Shown: positions 25,330 to 33,023 of the stretch, piece by piece
How positions within the stretch are numbered: the stretch's first letter is position 1
Layout: every line of letters begins with the position of its first letter
NCBI GenBank assembly: GCA_002361155.1
Contig: DERZ01000047.1
Span: 1 to 33,023 of the forward strand
From: Porphyromonadaceae bacterium UBA3327
Lineage (GTDB): Bacteria > Bacteroidota > Bacteroidia > Bacteroidales > Muribaculaceae
Direction of reading: 5' to 3'
DNA: 33,023 bases
Position numbers and translations under genes: made by a program
Notes under the pieces: generated by a model
What the model saw: only the letters and a program-made list of their open reading frames with translations
Database searches by the model: none
What the model was told of the DNA's origin: nothing

Positions 25330-26043
25330 ATGGGAAGAGCATTTGAATTCCGCAAGGCGCGAAAACTGAAGCGCTGGGGCAACATGAGCCGCACCTTCAC
25401 TCGCATAGGCAAGGAAATCACAATCGCCGCCAAGGCCGCCGGACCGGATCCTGACATGAATCCGCGTCTGCGTGTGCTCATGCACAACGCCAAGGCCGCC
25501 AACATGCCTAAGGATACCATAGAGAGAGCCATCAAGAAAGCCACCGACAAGGACGCTTCCGACTACAAGGAGATCGTTTACGAAGGATACGGCCCCCACG
25601 GAATCGCTATCGTGGTGGAGACCGCCACCGACAATAACCAGCGCACCGTGGCCAATGTCCGCAGCTATTTCAATAAGCACGGCGGTTCGCTCGGCACATC
25701 CGGCTCGCTCTCATTCCTGTTCGACCATAAGAGTGTGTTCCACCTCAAGCCCGGCGATGCCGACATGGAGGAACTTGAACTCGACCTCATGGACTTCGAC
25801 GCCGAAATCGAGGCCGAAGAGGAGGAGTGGATGGTCTACGGAGCTTTCGAGCAGTTCGCCAATATCCAGAAATTCCTTGAGGAGAAGGGTATGGAGATTG
25901 TCTCCGCCGAATTCGAGCGTATACCCAACGACTACAAGGATGTCACTCCAGAGCAGCGTGAGGCCGTCGAGAAGCTTCTCGCCCGCATCGAGGATGACGA
26001 AGATGTACAGAACGTCTTCCACAACATGAAGGAGGAAGAATGA
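25330..26043 (+). CDS. yebC: YebC/PmpR family translation or regulatory protein
   Basis: A 237-residue cytoplasmic protein of the YebC/TACO1 family. Members have been described as DNA-binding regulators and, more recently, as factors that ease ribosome stalling at proline runs. The family start is modified to MGRAFEFRKARKLKRWGNMSR (region 1-21), and the signatures MPKDTIERAIKKA and YEGYGPHGIAIVVE follow. The acidic middle and C-terminal domains are complete and the length is normal. It is probably co-transcribed with pheT and ends at a strong terminator 48 bases on. Confidence 0.93.
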   Translation: MGRAFEFRKARKLKRWGNMSRTFTRIGKEITIAAKAAGPDPDMNPRLRVLMHNAKAANMPKDTIERAIKKATDKDASDYKEIVYEGYGPHGIAIVVETATDNNQRTVANVRSYFNKHGGSLGTSGSLSFLFDHKSVFHLKPGDADMEELELDLMDFDAEIEAEEEEWMVYGAFEQFANIQKFLEEKGMEIVSAEFERIPNDYKDVTPEQREAVEKLLARIEDDEDVQNVFHNMKEEE

Positions 26044-26091
26044 TTCCGGCTTGATTCCGGCTTGTACCCGTTATCGTAGAGAAAGAAACTG

Positions 26092-26132
26092 CCGTCCCGG
26101 TACCATGCAGTGCAGCCGGGACGGTATTTTTT
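26092..26132 (+). terminator. Intrinsic terminator after pheT-yebC
   Basis: A perfect 9-base stem, CCGTCCCGG (26092-26100) and CCGGGACGG (26116-26124), has a 15-base loop and is followed by TATTTTTT. It closes the pheT-yebC transcript and isolates the regulator gene behind it. Confidence 0.88.
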
Positions 26133-26156
26133 CCATAGCTTTATATAAGACCTAAA

Positions 26157-27845
26157 ATGTTCGGGATATTGCGAAACTTAGTGTTGTTCATTGCTTTGTT
26201 GTATTATGCCTTAGCCATGTCAGGAACTCCGGTTGATGAAGGCAAATATTCCATCCTGATTAGGGAGATGACGGCGCTTCCGACTGAAGTTTTGCTCGAG
26301 AAGGGTAATAGTGCCGAGGAGGAGAAGGACTATGACAAGGCGCTTGTTATATATATGGTGGTGTGCAACCGTTTCAAAGATGATATGGACGAGGCCGGGC
26401 GCGAACAGATTTCTTATGCATATTTCAGGGCCGGATACATGCATTACGAGTGCGGACGCTACTCAAAGGCAATGAAATTTTATCTTGATGGTCTTAAATT
26501 GTGCGAATCCACCGAATCAAAAAAGTATGCAGCTGGTTTCTACAAGGACATAGGCATAATCTACAACGCATATCATGACTATGAGCGCGGCATGTATTAT
26601 CTGAAAAAGGGAGAGGAGGCTCTTCCTGCGTGTCCCGATTCGCTGATGCGCTACAAACTGTGCACAAGTCTGTTTTTCAACAGTCTCGCCCTCAATGACA
26701 AAAAGCAGATAGAGGATTCCTATAGGAAATTAAGGTCGGTGAAATCGAAATCCACACCTTTGACTCGTTATATGGAGGTATACACTTCCGGACTGATGGA
26801 CCTGCAACTCGAAAAATTCGAGGATGCGGCCGCAAAGTTCCTCGCAGCCGCACAAATGGCCGATCGCAATGAAGTGGGTCCACTCTATGAATGCTCCGCC
26901 TATGAATGGCTGTACAAGACCCGTTGGCAGCAGGGAAAACCAGACTCCGCCTTCAAGTATATGAATATATGCCGCAATCTCGCAGAGGAACGTGGAATAT
27001 TGCACAGGTTCACGATAACGTTGCGCGATCTTGCCGAATTCTATGAACATAAGGGTGATATGGCCAGATCGCAGCAATACAAGGCTGAGTATTTCACAGA
27101 GATGGACTCTATATTCAACACCCGAGAATTCGACATTGTGAAAAATGGTCTTTCCGAGTATGAGATGGAGAAAGTCGAGACCGAAATCCGCGACCTTCAG
27201 GAAAAGGAGGAAAAACGTACAGCAACAATCAGAAGATTGGGATGGATATTGTTGATGATAATCGGAGTATCGGCTGCCCTTGTTGGGTTGATTGTGGTGA
27301 TTTACCGACAGAAAAAGAATCTTGACAAAAGTTACCGCGACTTGTTCGGCATGTATAATCGTCTTGAGGAAAATCATGAGCGGGCAAGTGTGCAGTACCG
27401 CGAATGCCTCGACATGCTTGAACGGAAGGACAGGAAGCGCTATGACAGCAGTAGCCTTACGGATGAGAAGGGTTTGAAATTGATGCGAGAAATCGACAGA
27501 ATAATGGAAAACACCGAAGAATATTGTCGCGAGGATTTCACTCTTGACTACCTCTGCTCTCTTGTCGATTCGAACACAAGTTATGTCTCACGGATCATAA
27601 ACAGCCATTATGGAAAAAATTTCAACAGCTTCATCAATGAATACCGCATAAGGGTGGCTTGCCAGAGATTGTCGGACAGGCAATACTCGCGGCAGACAAT
27701 CGGGGCTATCGGGCAGAGCGTAGGTTTCAGGTCGAACACCACGTTTACCGCTGTGTTCCGGCGAGTCACCGGGATGACTCCGTCAGTGTATCAGAAAATG
27801 GTCCGTGAGAATAGAGATGATGACAATCCTGCAGACTGCGAATAA
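26157..27845 (+). CDS. Membrane-anchored TPR regulator with AraC-type DNA-binding domain
   Basis: A 562-residue one-protein signalling candidate. An N-terminal signal sequence (about 5-21) leads to TPR-like helix pairs from about 45 to 310 (NSAEEEKDYDKALVIY, then YMHYECGRYSKAMKFYLDGL) outside the membrane. A charged helix (about 335-358) leads into one membrane span (361-383). The cytoplasmic part has a coiled stretch and, at about 455-550, an AraC-type double helix-turn-helix ending with the signature IGQSVGFRSNTTFTAVFRRV and TGMTPSVYQ. This TPR-TM-AraC layout is common in gut Bacteroidota, where no histidine kinase part is present. It starts 25 bases past a terminator. TAGCTTTA at 26137-26144 is one base off a -7 box. 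The secreted 1000-residue protein follows by 126 bases and is a plausible target. Confidence 0.85.
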   Translation: MFGILRNLVLFIALLYYALAMSGTPVDEGKYSILIREMTALPTEVLLEKGNSAEEEKDYDKALVIYMVVCNRFKDDMDEAGREQISYAYFRAGYMHYECGRYSKAMKFYLDGLKLCESTESKKYAAGFYKDIGIIYNAYHDYERGMYYLKKGEEALPACPDSLMRYKLCTSLFFNSLALNDKKQIEDSYRKLRSVKSKSTPLTRYMEVYTSGLMDLQLEKFEDAAAKFLAAAQMADRNEVGPLYECSAYEWLYKTRWQQGKPDSAFKYMNICRNLAEERGILHRFTITLRDLAEFYEHKGDMARSQQYKAEYFTEMDSIFNTREFDIVKNGLSEYEMEKVETEIRDLQEKEEKRTATIRRLGWILLMIIGVSAALVGLIVVIYRQKKNLDKSYRDLFGMYNRLEENHERASVQYRECLDMLERKDRKRYDSSSLTDEKGLKLMREIDRIMENTEEYCREDFTLDYLCSLVDSNTSYVSRIINSHYGKNFNSFINEYRIRVACQRLSDRQYSRQTIGAIGQSVGFRSNTTFTAVFRRVTGMTPSVYQKMVRENRDDDNPADCE

Positions 27846-27875
27846 GTACGGATTTATAAATTATGGAATCAACTG

Positions 27876-27907
27876 TTTGGGGCTAAATGACATATTGGTT
27901 AATTTTG
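27876..27907 (+). promoter_or_regulatory. Promoter of the 1000-residue secreted protein
   Basis: TTTG (27876-27879), 20 bases and TAATTTTG (27900-27907) match the Bacteroidota consensus within normal spacing. The leader to the ATG at 27972 is about 60 bases. The gene can therefore be transcribed apart from the regulator upstream. Confidence 0.68.
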
Positions 27908-27971
27908 CGATATATGACAACTCCATCGCCGATGTTGTTCTCATGCTTGTTTAATCCAAATAACATCGTTT

Positions 27972-30900
27972 ATGAAAAAACTTATTGCCACAATGTCGTT
28001 GCTCTCCGCGGCTGCAGTATGGGCCGCAGCCGCCAACTCCTATACGGAACTGCAGTCGGGAGCTAAAATCGCGGGCGCATCGCCCGAAGGCCGCTATGCC
28101 GTAGGTTATGATCCGATGCAGTGCGATGCCGGAATGGTGTATCTTAGAAGTTTTATATATGATACGGAAGCCGGGGAACTGGAATGGGTCACGCAGTATG
28201 ACCTCGACAATCTTTCGAACGGAGGTCAGTTTAATGATGTGTCGGATGCAGGAATGGTAATCGGCACAGCGAAGGATATGGACCATATCGTGACATGGTC
28301 TGACCCGATGTTCGGCGACTCGTTCAGCGGGCCTACCGCCGTGGCTGCCTTGTGGAATGGTGGAATCTGTACTTATCTTCCTTACGGAGAACTGGACATC
28401 AATCTTTTCTCCAGACCGGAGGACGGGACTTTCGGAGTAGGAGTATCGGGGGACGGCAATGTTGCCGTCGGGTACGCGGCATACGACAATATGGCCGTGA
28501 TAAAACCGCTGATGTGGAATAAAAATGAAGCAGGACAATGGTCGCTGACTATGTTGCCGATTCCGGAAAATGCAAAAAATATCGCGATAAAGGAGATTTC
28601 AGGAGATGGAAGTGTCATAATCGCTTCCGCATACGTGGCCGACAATCCTGCCGTAATATTCTGGAAGGTTGGCGAGGTCGGAATAATCTACGGTCCGGAT
28701 AAGGAGAATTCTGCGGATTTCATCAACATCCAACCCCTCGGAATCAGCAACAACGGTCGATATGTGGCTATCTCCGTCAATGGAGTGGCGGCTGTTTACG
28801 ATATGCTTTCGGAAAGCTATCGGATGATAGAAAAATTCGGAGACTGGGACATGGTTTCCCAAATGGTGGCAGTGAGGGATAACGGCGATGTTTATGGTAA
28901 CTATACCGGCTATCCTGTGAATCATCCGTTCATTTATTCCTATAAGAATGACAAGGCATACGAGCTCGGGTATATTATGAGGCTCGCCCATCCGGACTTT
29001 GAAGCCGCCGGCAATTTCGGAAGCGGGTCGGAGGCATGCTTCATAAACGTCTCCAATGACGGTCGCAGATTTGCCGGAAATACAAGCTCATGGAGCGGAC
29101 CAGGATTTGTGATGGAAATGGAACCCTGCGAGGTGGAGATTCCAGACACTCCGAATATATCTTATGGCTTCTCAAGAGCCATGAATTCCGTTACTCTCCG
29201 CTGGAATGCCGGCCAGACAATGTACTCCGGAATGCCGCTTGATTCATATAATCTCTATTGCGGTTCGGAACTGGTGAAATCGATACCGCCGGATGGGCCG
29301 GGTTATGAGGTGGTTCTCGAAAACGTAGTTGCCGGATATCCCTCATACTCGATTGAAGCCGTGTACAGGAATACCGATGGAAAGACCGTCGCCTCGCCGA
29401 AGTCAGCAGAGGTGAAGGTGGCTGTGGCAGCGGATTTCTCTCTGCCTCTGCGCGAGACATTCGATTACTCTCTCGAAGGAAACTATTGGACCACGACTTC
29501 CGATTACGGTACTGTCGGCGATGTGAATCAGACAATTTTCAATCAGGCCGGAGTGGAGAACGGTTCGGGGTTATATTCCTCAATCTCCTCGCGCCGTCCA
29601 TATTCATTCAGTCTGGTGTCGCGTCCGATGGATGCTTCGGATCATAAATATGTGTCAGTGTCGTTCGGATTCATACGCGCTATCTTCATGGACACGCAGA
29701 AACAGAATCTTGAGAATGATACAATAGCGGTTGAGATCTCCACAGATGCCGGCGACACCTGGATCACTTGCGGCAAATGGTCGCTCGACCGGATGTCGGA
29801 GGGAAACTGGTGCTTCAAGACTCTCGATATCTCCGACAAGGCGGCAGGCAAGATCTTTTGGCTTAGATGGCACCGTACCGGCGACGGAACCGGTTCTTAC
29901 ATCTCTGGAACAGACAATGTCATGGTCAACATCTCCAATGAGCTTGCCGCTCCGGAGGGACTTCACGGCACACGCCTCGCCACAGGCTCGCTCGGTCTTG
30001 TATGGAAAGGTCCGGATAGCCTTTACGGTCTGAACCATATTGGAATGATGCGCCAGTTGAACATGTCGTTCGGTAACGAAGGCAAGGACATTATATGCGC
30101 CAACCTATTTGATAAGGATGACCTGGCACCTTTCCAGGGTAAATACATCACTCATGTGAGCGCGCTTGTCAATTACATGTATGGTTACGAGGATAAATCA
30201 GGTATCCACGCCAAAGTGGTTGTATTCGAGGGAAATGAAATAGTACGCGAGCAGGATTTCGGAGAACTTGCATACAACGCCTACAATGCGGTGAAACTCG
30301 ACGAGCCGTTCCTTGTGAAAGGAGATAAGGAAATCAAAGTAGGGGTACGTCTGTACGATTACGATGAATGGCAGTGGCCATGCATAGCTGCGGTAGGCGA
30401 TGATTATATCCCCGGCAAGTCTGACCTCTATACCGAAGACGGCGGCAAGACATGGGAGAGAGTGTCGGATCTTTACGACAAGGCCGATATCCGGGGGCAT
30501 GGACGATGGGACATTACTGCCCACCTCGTCGACACCCCGGAAGGTCCGGAGGTTGATTACAGTCTCATGCCGTTTGTTCAGACCGTCTACCGCGACGGAG
30601 AACCTCTCAATGTGGCGGCTCTCGACGGCAATGCACGTGGCTTCAGGGATGACGCGCCTGTCGATAATATGCCTTATCAGATATCGGTACAGTCCAAGGA
30701 AGGCGCGCACTCTCCGCTGTCAGAAGCCTTTATCCTTTCTCCCTCCGGCGTTTCCTCCCATTCAGGCGAAGCAGGAAAAGTGGTTTACGACCCGGCATCG
30801 GCTTCTGTCATATCTTACGATGCACGCAGACTGTGCGCGTTTGATACCGAAGGCAGGCTGGTTGCCATGAGCGAAGGGCAGACTCTGCCGATGGCCGGAC

Positions 30901-30974
30901 TGCCCGCGGGCCTTTATGTGGTGATTGCATCAGGCGATAAGGGTACGGCTCGGGCAAAGCTTATTATCCGCTGA
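27972..30974 (+). CDS. Large secreted protein: beta-propeller-like repeats, FN3, jelly-roll, sorting tail
   Basis: A 1000-residue exported protein; I know no function. A signal peptide (1-21) precedes a region (about 30-385) of repeated strands with the turn phrase [IV]S.[DN]G followed by VG or similar: ASPEGRYAVG, VSDAGMVIG, VSGDGNVAVG, ISGDGSVII, ISNNGRYVA, VSNDGRRFAG. This resembles a beta-propeller. About 390-485 looks like a fibronectin III domain. About 490-655 looks like a jelly-roll or MAM-like domain (RETFDYSLEGNYW), and a second beta domain runs to about 870. The last 75 residues (ISYDARRLCAFDTEGRLVA, ending GTARAKLIIR; residues 925-1000) fit a type A sorting tail of type IX secretion. 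Its gene ends at a strong hairpin terminator. Confidence 0.8.
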   Translation: MKKLIATMSLLSAAAVWAAAANSYTELQSGAKIAGASPEGRYAVGYDPMQCDAGMVYLRSFIYDTEAGELEWVTQYDLDNLSNGGQFNDVSDAGMVIGTAKDMDHIVTWSDPMFGDSFSGPTAVAALWNGGICTYLPYGELDINLFSRPEDGTFGVGVSGDGNVAVGYAAYDNMAVIKPLMWNKNEAGQWSLTMLPIPENAKNIAIKEISGDGSVIIASAYVADNPAVIFWKVGEVGIIYGPDKENSADFINIQPLGISNNGRYVAISVNGVAAVYDMLSESYRMIEKFGDWDMVSQMVAVRDNGDVYGNYTGYPVNHPFIYSYKNDKAYELGYIMRLAHPDFEAAGNFGSGSEACFINVSNDGRRFAGNTSSWSGPGFVMEMEPCEVEIPDTPNISYGFSRAMNSVTLRWNAGQTMYSGMPLDSYNLYCGSELVKSIPPDGPGYEVVLENVVAGYPSYSIEAVYRNTDGKTVASPKSAEVKVAVAADFSLPLRETFDYSLEGNYWTTTSDYGTVGDVNQTIFNQAGVENGSGLYSSISSRRPYSFSLVSRPMDASDHKYVSVSFGFIRAIFMDTQKQNLENDTIAVEISTDAGDTWITCGKWSLDRMSEGNWCFKTLDISDKAAGKIFWLRWHRTGDGTGSYISGTDNVMVNISNELAAPEGLHGTRLATGSLGLVWKGPDSLYGLNHIGMMRQLNMSFGNEGKDIICANLFDKDDLAPFQGKYITHVSALVNYMYGYEDKSGIHAKVVVFEGNEIVREQDFGELAYNAYNAVKLDEPFLVKGDKEIKVGVRLYDYDEWQWPCIAAVGDDYIPGKSDLYTEDGGKTWERVSDLYDKADIRGHGRWDITAHLVDTPEGPEVDYSLMPFVQTVYRDGEPLNVAALDGNARGFRDDAPVDNMPYQISVQSKEGAHSPLSEAFILSPSGVSSHSGEAGKVVYDPASASVISYDARRLCAFDTEGRLVAMSEGQTLPMAGLPAGLYVVIASGDKGTARAKLIIR

Positions 30975-30994
30975 TAGCCTGGTCGATAAAAAAC

Positions 30995-31050
30995 ATCCGG
31001 ATCTGTATTCTCCAGCGACATGCCGGGATACAGATCCGGATTGTTTTGTT
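30995..31050 (+). terminator. Strong intrinsic terminator after the 1000-residue gene
   Basis: A perfect 14-base stem, ATCCGGATCTGTAT (30995-31008) and its reverse complement (31028-31041), has a 19-base loop and is followed by TTGTTTTGTT. It begins 21 bases past the stop codon. Confidence 0.88.
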
Positions 31051-31155
31051 ATGTATAACCATCCCGCCTATGTTAGCTGCAACAATTTGGCTTTATGCAT
31101 AGCCGTTCCGCCGGCATCATGAAGTTTCTGAGGTAGTTATTTCGGCTGGCAGAAG

Positions 31156-31205
31156 CTTCGGGCTTGCGCCCTCAGCTTATGGTGCTGAAGGGTGCAAGCC
31201 CGAAG
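31156..31205. repeat. Long imperfect hairpin in the convergent spacer
   Basis: The arm CTTCGGGCTTGCGCCCTCAGC (31156-31176) pairs with 31184-31205 across a 7-base loop, with one G-T pair and one bulged A as the only flaws. Neither strand has a T-run after it, so it does not look like a normal intrinsic terminator. It resembles a dispersed extragenic palindrome. A 13-base piece of the same arm recurs at about 4240-4252, before upp. Confidence 0.5.
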
Positions 31206-31216
31206 TTATTGTGTCA

Positions 31217-31238
31217 CGGTGAGCCGTGAGGCTCACCG
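31217..31238. repeat. Short perfect hairpin past the 580-residue gene
   Basis: A 9-base perfect stem, CGGTGAGCC (31217-31225) and GGCTCACCG (31230-31238), has a GTGA tetraloop. It lies 14 bases past the stop codon of the minus-strand gene at 31253. Without a T-run it may pause or protect the 3' end more than terminate strongly. Confidence 0.5.
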
Positions 31239-31252
31239 GGTCGGTGCGAAAA

Positions 31253-32995
31253 TCAGAGGAGAACTTTAGCGGTGCGGAGGGAACCATCGGCACCGATGGC
31301 GCTGATGATGTAGGCTCCGTTGCCGATGCCGGTCTCGATGGTGTCGGATGCGGGGCGGCCGTCATAGATCACGCGGCCGTTGATGTCGCTTACCGTCAGC
31401 GAAACTACTTCGCCGTTGATGCGGATCACACCATCCTTGGAGATTGTGACTCCCATGTCTTCTGCCGGATTGAGTGCGATGCCGGCGTTGTCGATCTTGC
31501 CGGGAAGCACGTATGAGTAGATAATGACGGGGGTGTCTTCCCAGTAATTTATGGCGCGGCTGATCAGCACGCTCTGGTCACGCGAGCAGATTGTGAATCC
31601 CGAGCAGATCACATCCTTGCGGTCGATGGGTTCGAATGTCTCCGGGTCCGTGCCAACGAAGTCGTGTCTCATGTTTTCATTCACCCACTTTGCAGTCTCG
31701 GGATTTATATTCTCTACATACTCGATGAAAGGAATTCCGAGAATTGTATTGACATCCGGACTGTATACGATGCCTTCGAGCTGGTCTCTCTTGGTGGCGA
31801 AGATTGTTCCGTCTTCTGCAACGAAGGTCATGGAGGCATCCTGCGAGAAGTCGCGAATGAAAATTTCGCCGGTTGTAAGGTCTATTGTGGCCGGAGCGAA
31901 TGCTTCCTTGTACTGATTCTCCGGATTGCCGGTATCTATGATTTTACGGGCCGACTGCCATGCGGTCTTTCCATCTGCAGAGAGAGAGCCGATGTTGAAT
32001 TCGAAAGAGAGGCCCGATATCAAAAGTTTATCGAAGGCTGTGTAGAAGGCTATGGCTTTTTCCTCCCATGCTGCATTGGCCTTGATATATTCGTCATAAG
32101 CTTCGTCATATCTGGCTTTGCTCTCCTCGCCGAGGAAGTCGTTGACATCGGGATATGAGTTGAAGTCGGGGTTGCTGGATCCTCCATTTTTATTTTCCCA
32201 TTCTTCCAGGGCTTTCTCGAAGGCCGTTTTTTCTTCAGGGGAGAGGAAATCTTCAGCTTTTGGGGCTGCAGGTCCTTCTCCGGGATCTTGGGGAAGCTCA
32301 ATATTGTCGGGGTTGACCAGCGACATTGCCGGGAGGGAGTAGGTCCATTCACCGTTGTTGTTGGTATATACGATCGGGTAGTGGATCCTGCCCGAATAGT
32401 CTCTGACCTGGCCGAGGACGGTCGAGCCGTCGTCGCTGAGTGCAATAGCGGTGACATACTGGGGCACGCGTCCTGTGATGTCGGTTGTCGGATAGGGAAG
32501 CTCGACGGGCTTTCCGAAGTTGCCGTCTTCGCCGCGTATCCAGAGTACGGGAACAGACATGGGGGTCGGATTGTCATCGGTGCTTATACTGGTGAGACCG
32601 TTGCCTCCGCATATAATGCGTCCGTCCGGAGTAATGGCGTTGGCGATGTTGCTTGTGCCTTCGACTATGGTGGGCAGCTGATGCCATTCATTGTTTTCGA
32701 GATAATATACCGCTCCTGATGAGTAGTCAATATATCCGACCACGGTTCCGTCGTTGGATACTACGTTGCCGTTTCCTACCCCGTAGGCAACTGTTCCTTC
32801 TTCATTGCCCTGCCAGGTTTTTTCCTCTCCCGTTTCGAGATTCATCACGATTAAGGTTCCGTAGAACTGACTTACTGCGAATTTACCGTTAGGGGAAACG
32901 CTTGTCACCTGATAGTCAGGATACGATTTGGGAGTAAGGGCAGCCACTGCCGGAAGGGTTATGAGAGTGGCCGCTGTTAGTAGTAAATTTCTCAT
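31253..32995 (-). CDS. Secreted beta-propeller-like protein with charged duplicated insert and sorting tail
   Basis: A 580-residue exported protein, apparently distantly related to the 1000-residue protein it faces. A signal peptide (1-19) leads into repeats with the same turn phrase: VSPNGKFAVS (33), VSNDGTVVG (79), ITPDGRIICG (121), LSDDGSTVLG (186), LSADGKTAW (338). Between blades, residues about 236-325 form a charged, helical insert holding two copies of a short unit, PKAEDFLSPEEK (245) and PDVNDFLGEESK (282), each running into a Glu/Lys helix. The end (VSLTVSDINGRVIYDG, then GAYIISA, ending RTAKVLL) is a type IX sorting-like tail. Its promoter must lie beyond the right edge; only 28 AT-rich bases upstream are visible. 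Function unknown. Confidence 0.8.
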   Translation of the reverse strand: MRNLLLTAATLITLPAVAALTPKSYPDYQVTSVSPNGKFAVSQFYGTLIVMNLETGEEKTWQGNEEGTVAYGVGNGNVVSNDGTVVGYIDYSSGAVYYLENNEWHQLPTIVEGTSNIANAITPDGRIICGGNGLTSISTDDNPTPMSVPVLWIRGEDGNFGKPVELPYPTTDITGRVPQYVTAIALSDDGSTVLGQVRDYSGRIHYPIVYTNNNGEWTYSLPAMSLVNPDNIELPQDPGEGPAAPKAEDFLSPEEKTAFEKALEEWENKNGGSSNPDFNSYPDVNDFLGEESKARYDEAYDEYIKANAAWEEKAIAFYTAFDKLLISGLSFEFNIGSLSADGKTAWQSARKIIDTGNPENQYKEAFAPATIDLTTGEIFIRDFSQDASMTFVAEDGTIFATKRDQLEGIVYSPDVNTILGIPFIEYVENINPETAKWVNENMRHDFVGTDPETFEPIDRKDVICSGFTICSRDQSVLISRAINYWEDTPVIIYSYVLPGKIDNAGIALNPAEDMGVTISKDGVIRINGEVVSLTVSDINGRVIYDGRPASDTIETGIGNGAYIISAIGADGSLRTAKVLL

Positions 32996-33023
32996 ATAGT
33001 ATTATTTTAATTAATAAAGGAAT

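Noticed and set aside
1..33023. Search for tRNA, rRNA, CRISPR arrays, insertion sequences, integrases, phage genes and SusC/SusD pairs
   Set aside because: Nothing matching was seen by eye; nearly all sequence is accounted for by housekeeping and surface-protein genes.

Overview
The window reads as the chromosome of a Bacteroidales bacterium. Several genes sit behind the Bacteroidota promoter (TTTG, about 19 bases, TAnnTTTG). Shine-Dalgarno sequences are not evident. Three large secreted proteins end in short beta-rich tails of the type IX secretion sort, and lipid A genes mark a Gram-negative cell. Base composition looks moderately GC-rich for the order, which together with the protein style makes a Muribaculaceae-like gut commensal my best guess; that family-level placement is inference.

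Left part (1-9028): a repeat-built secreted protein and pfkA run leftward. From 3307 a rightward train follows: ribF (FAD synthesis), upp (uracil salvage), recF, a DciA-like DUF721 gene, an acyl-CoA thioesterase, a SIS-only arabinose-5-phosphate isomerase (Kdo synthesis), a helical-repeat protein and ribH (lumazine synthase). The train therefore opens and closes with flavin genes.

Middle (9034-17117, all leftward): a SlyD-like FKBP with a Cys/His tail, a DUF4919-type exported protein overlapping an unknown membrane protein, then a PgpH-type cyclic-di-AMP phosphodiesterase overlapping the bifunctional (p)ppGpp enzyme Rel, so two second-messenger enzymes share one message. A 461-base non-coding stretch separates rel from lpxB and holds a perfect rel promoter and a structured, terminator-ended segment that may be a small RNA.

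Right part (17232-26043, rightward): a beta-helix lipoprotein; then, behind a perfect promoter, psd, pssA (phosphatidylethanolamine synthesis), a DUF4834 membrane protein, a HAD phosphatase and an orphan sensor kinase; then pheT and a YebC-family gene ending at a strong terminator.

Right end (26157-33023): a membrane-bound TPR/AraC regulator stands directly before a 1000-residue secreted protein. A 580-residue secreted protein with the same kind of beta-propeller-like repeats converges on it, with three hairpins between them. This is the least ordinary part of the window. I saw no tRNA, rRNA, CRISPR array, insertion sequence or phage gene.
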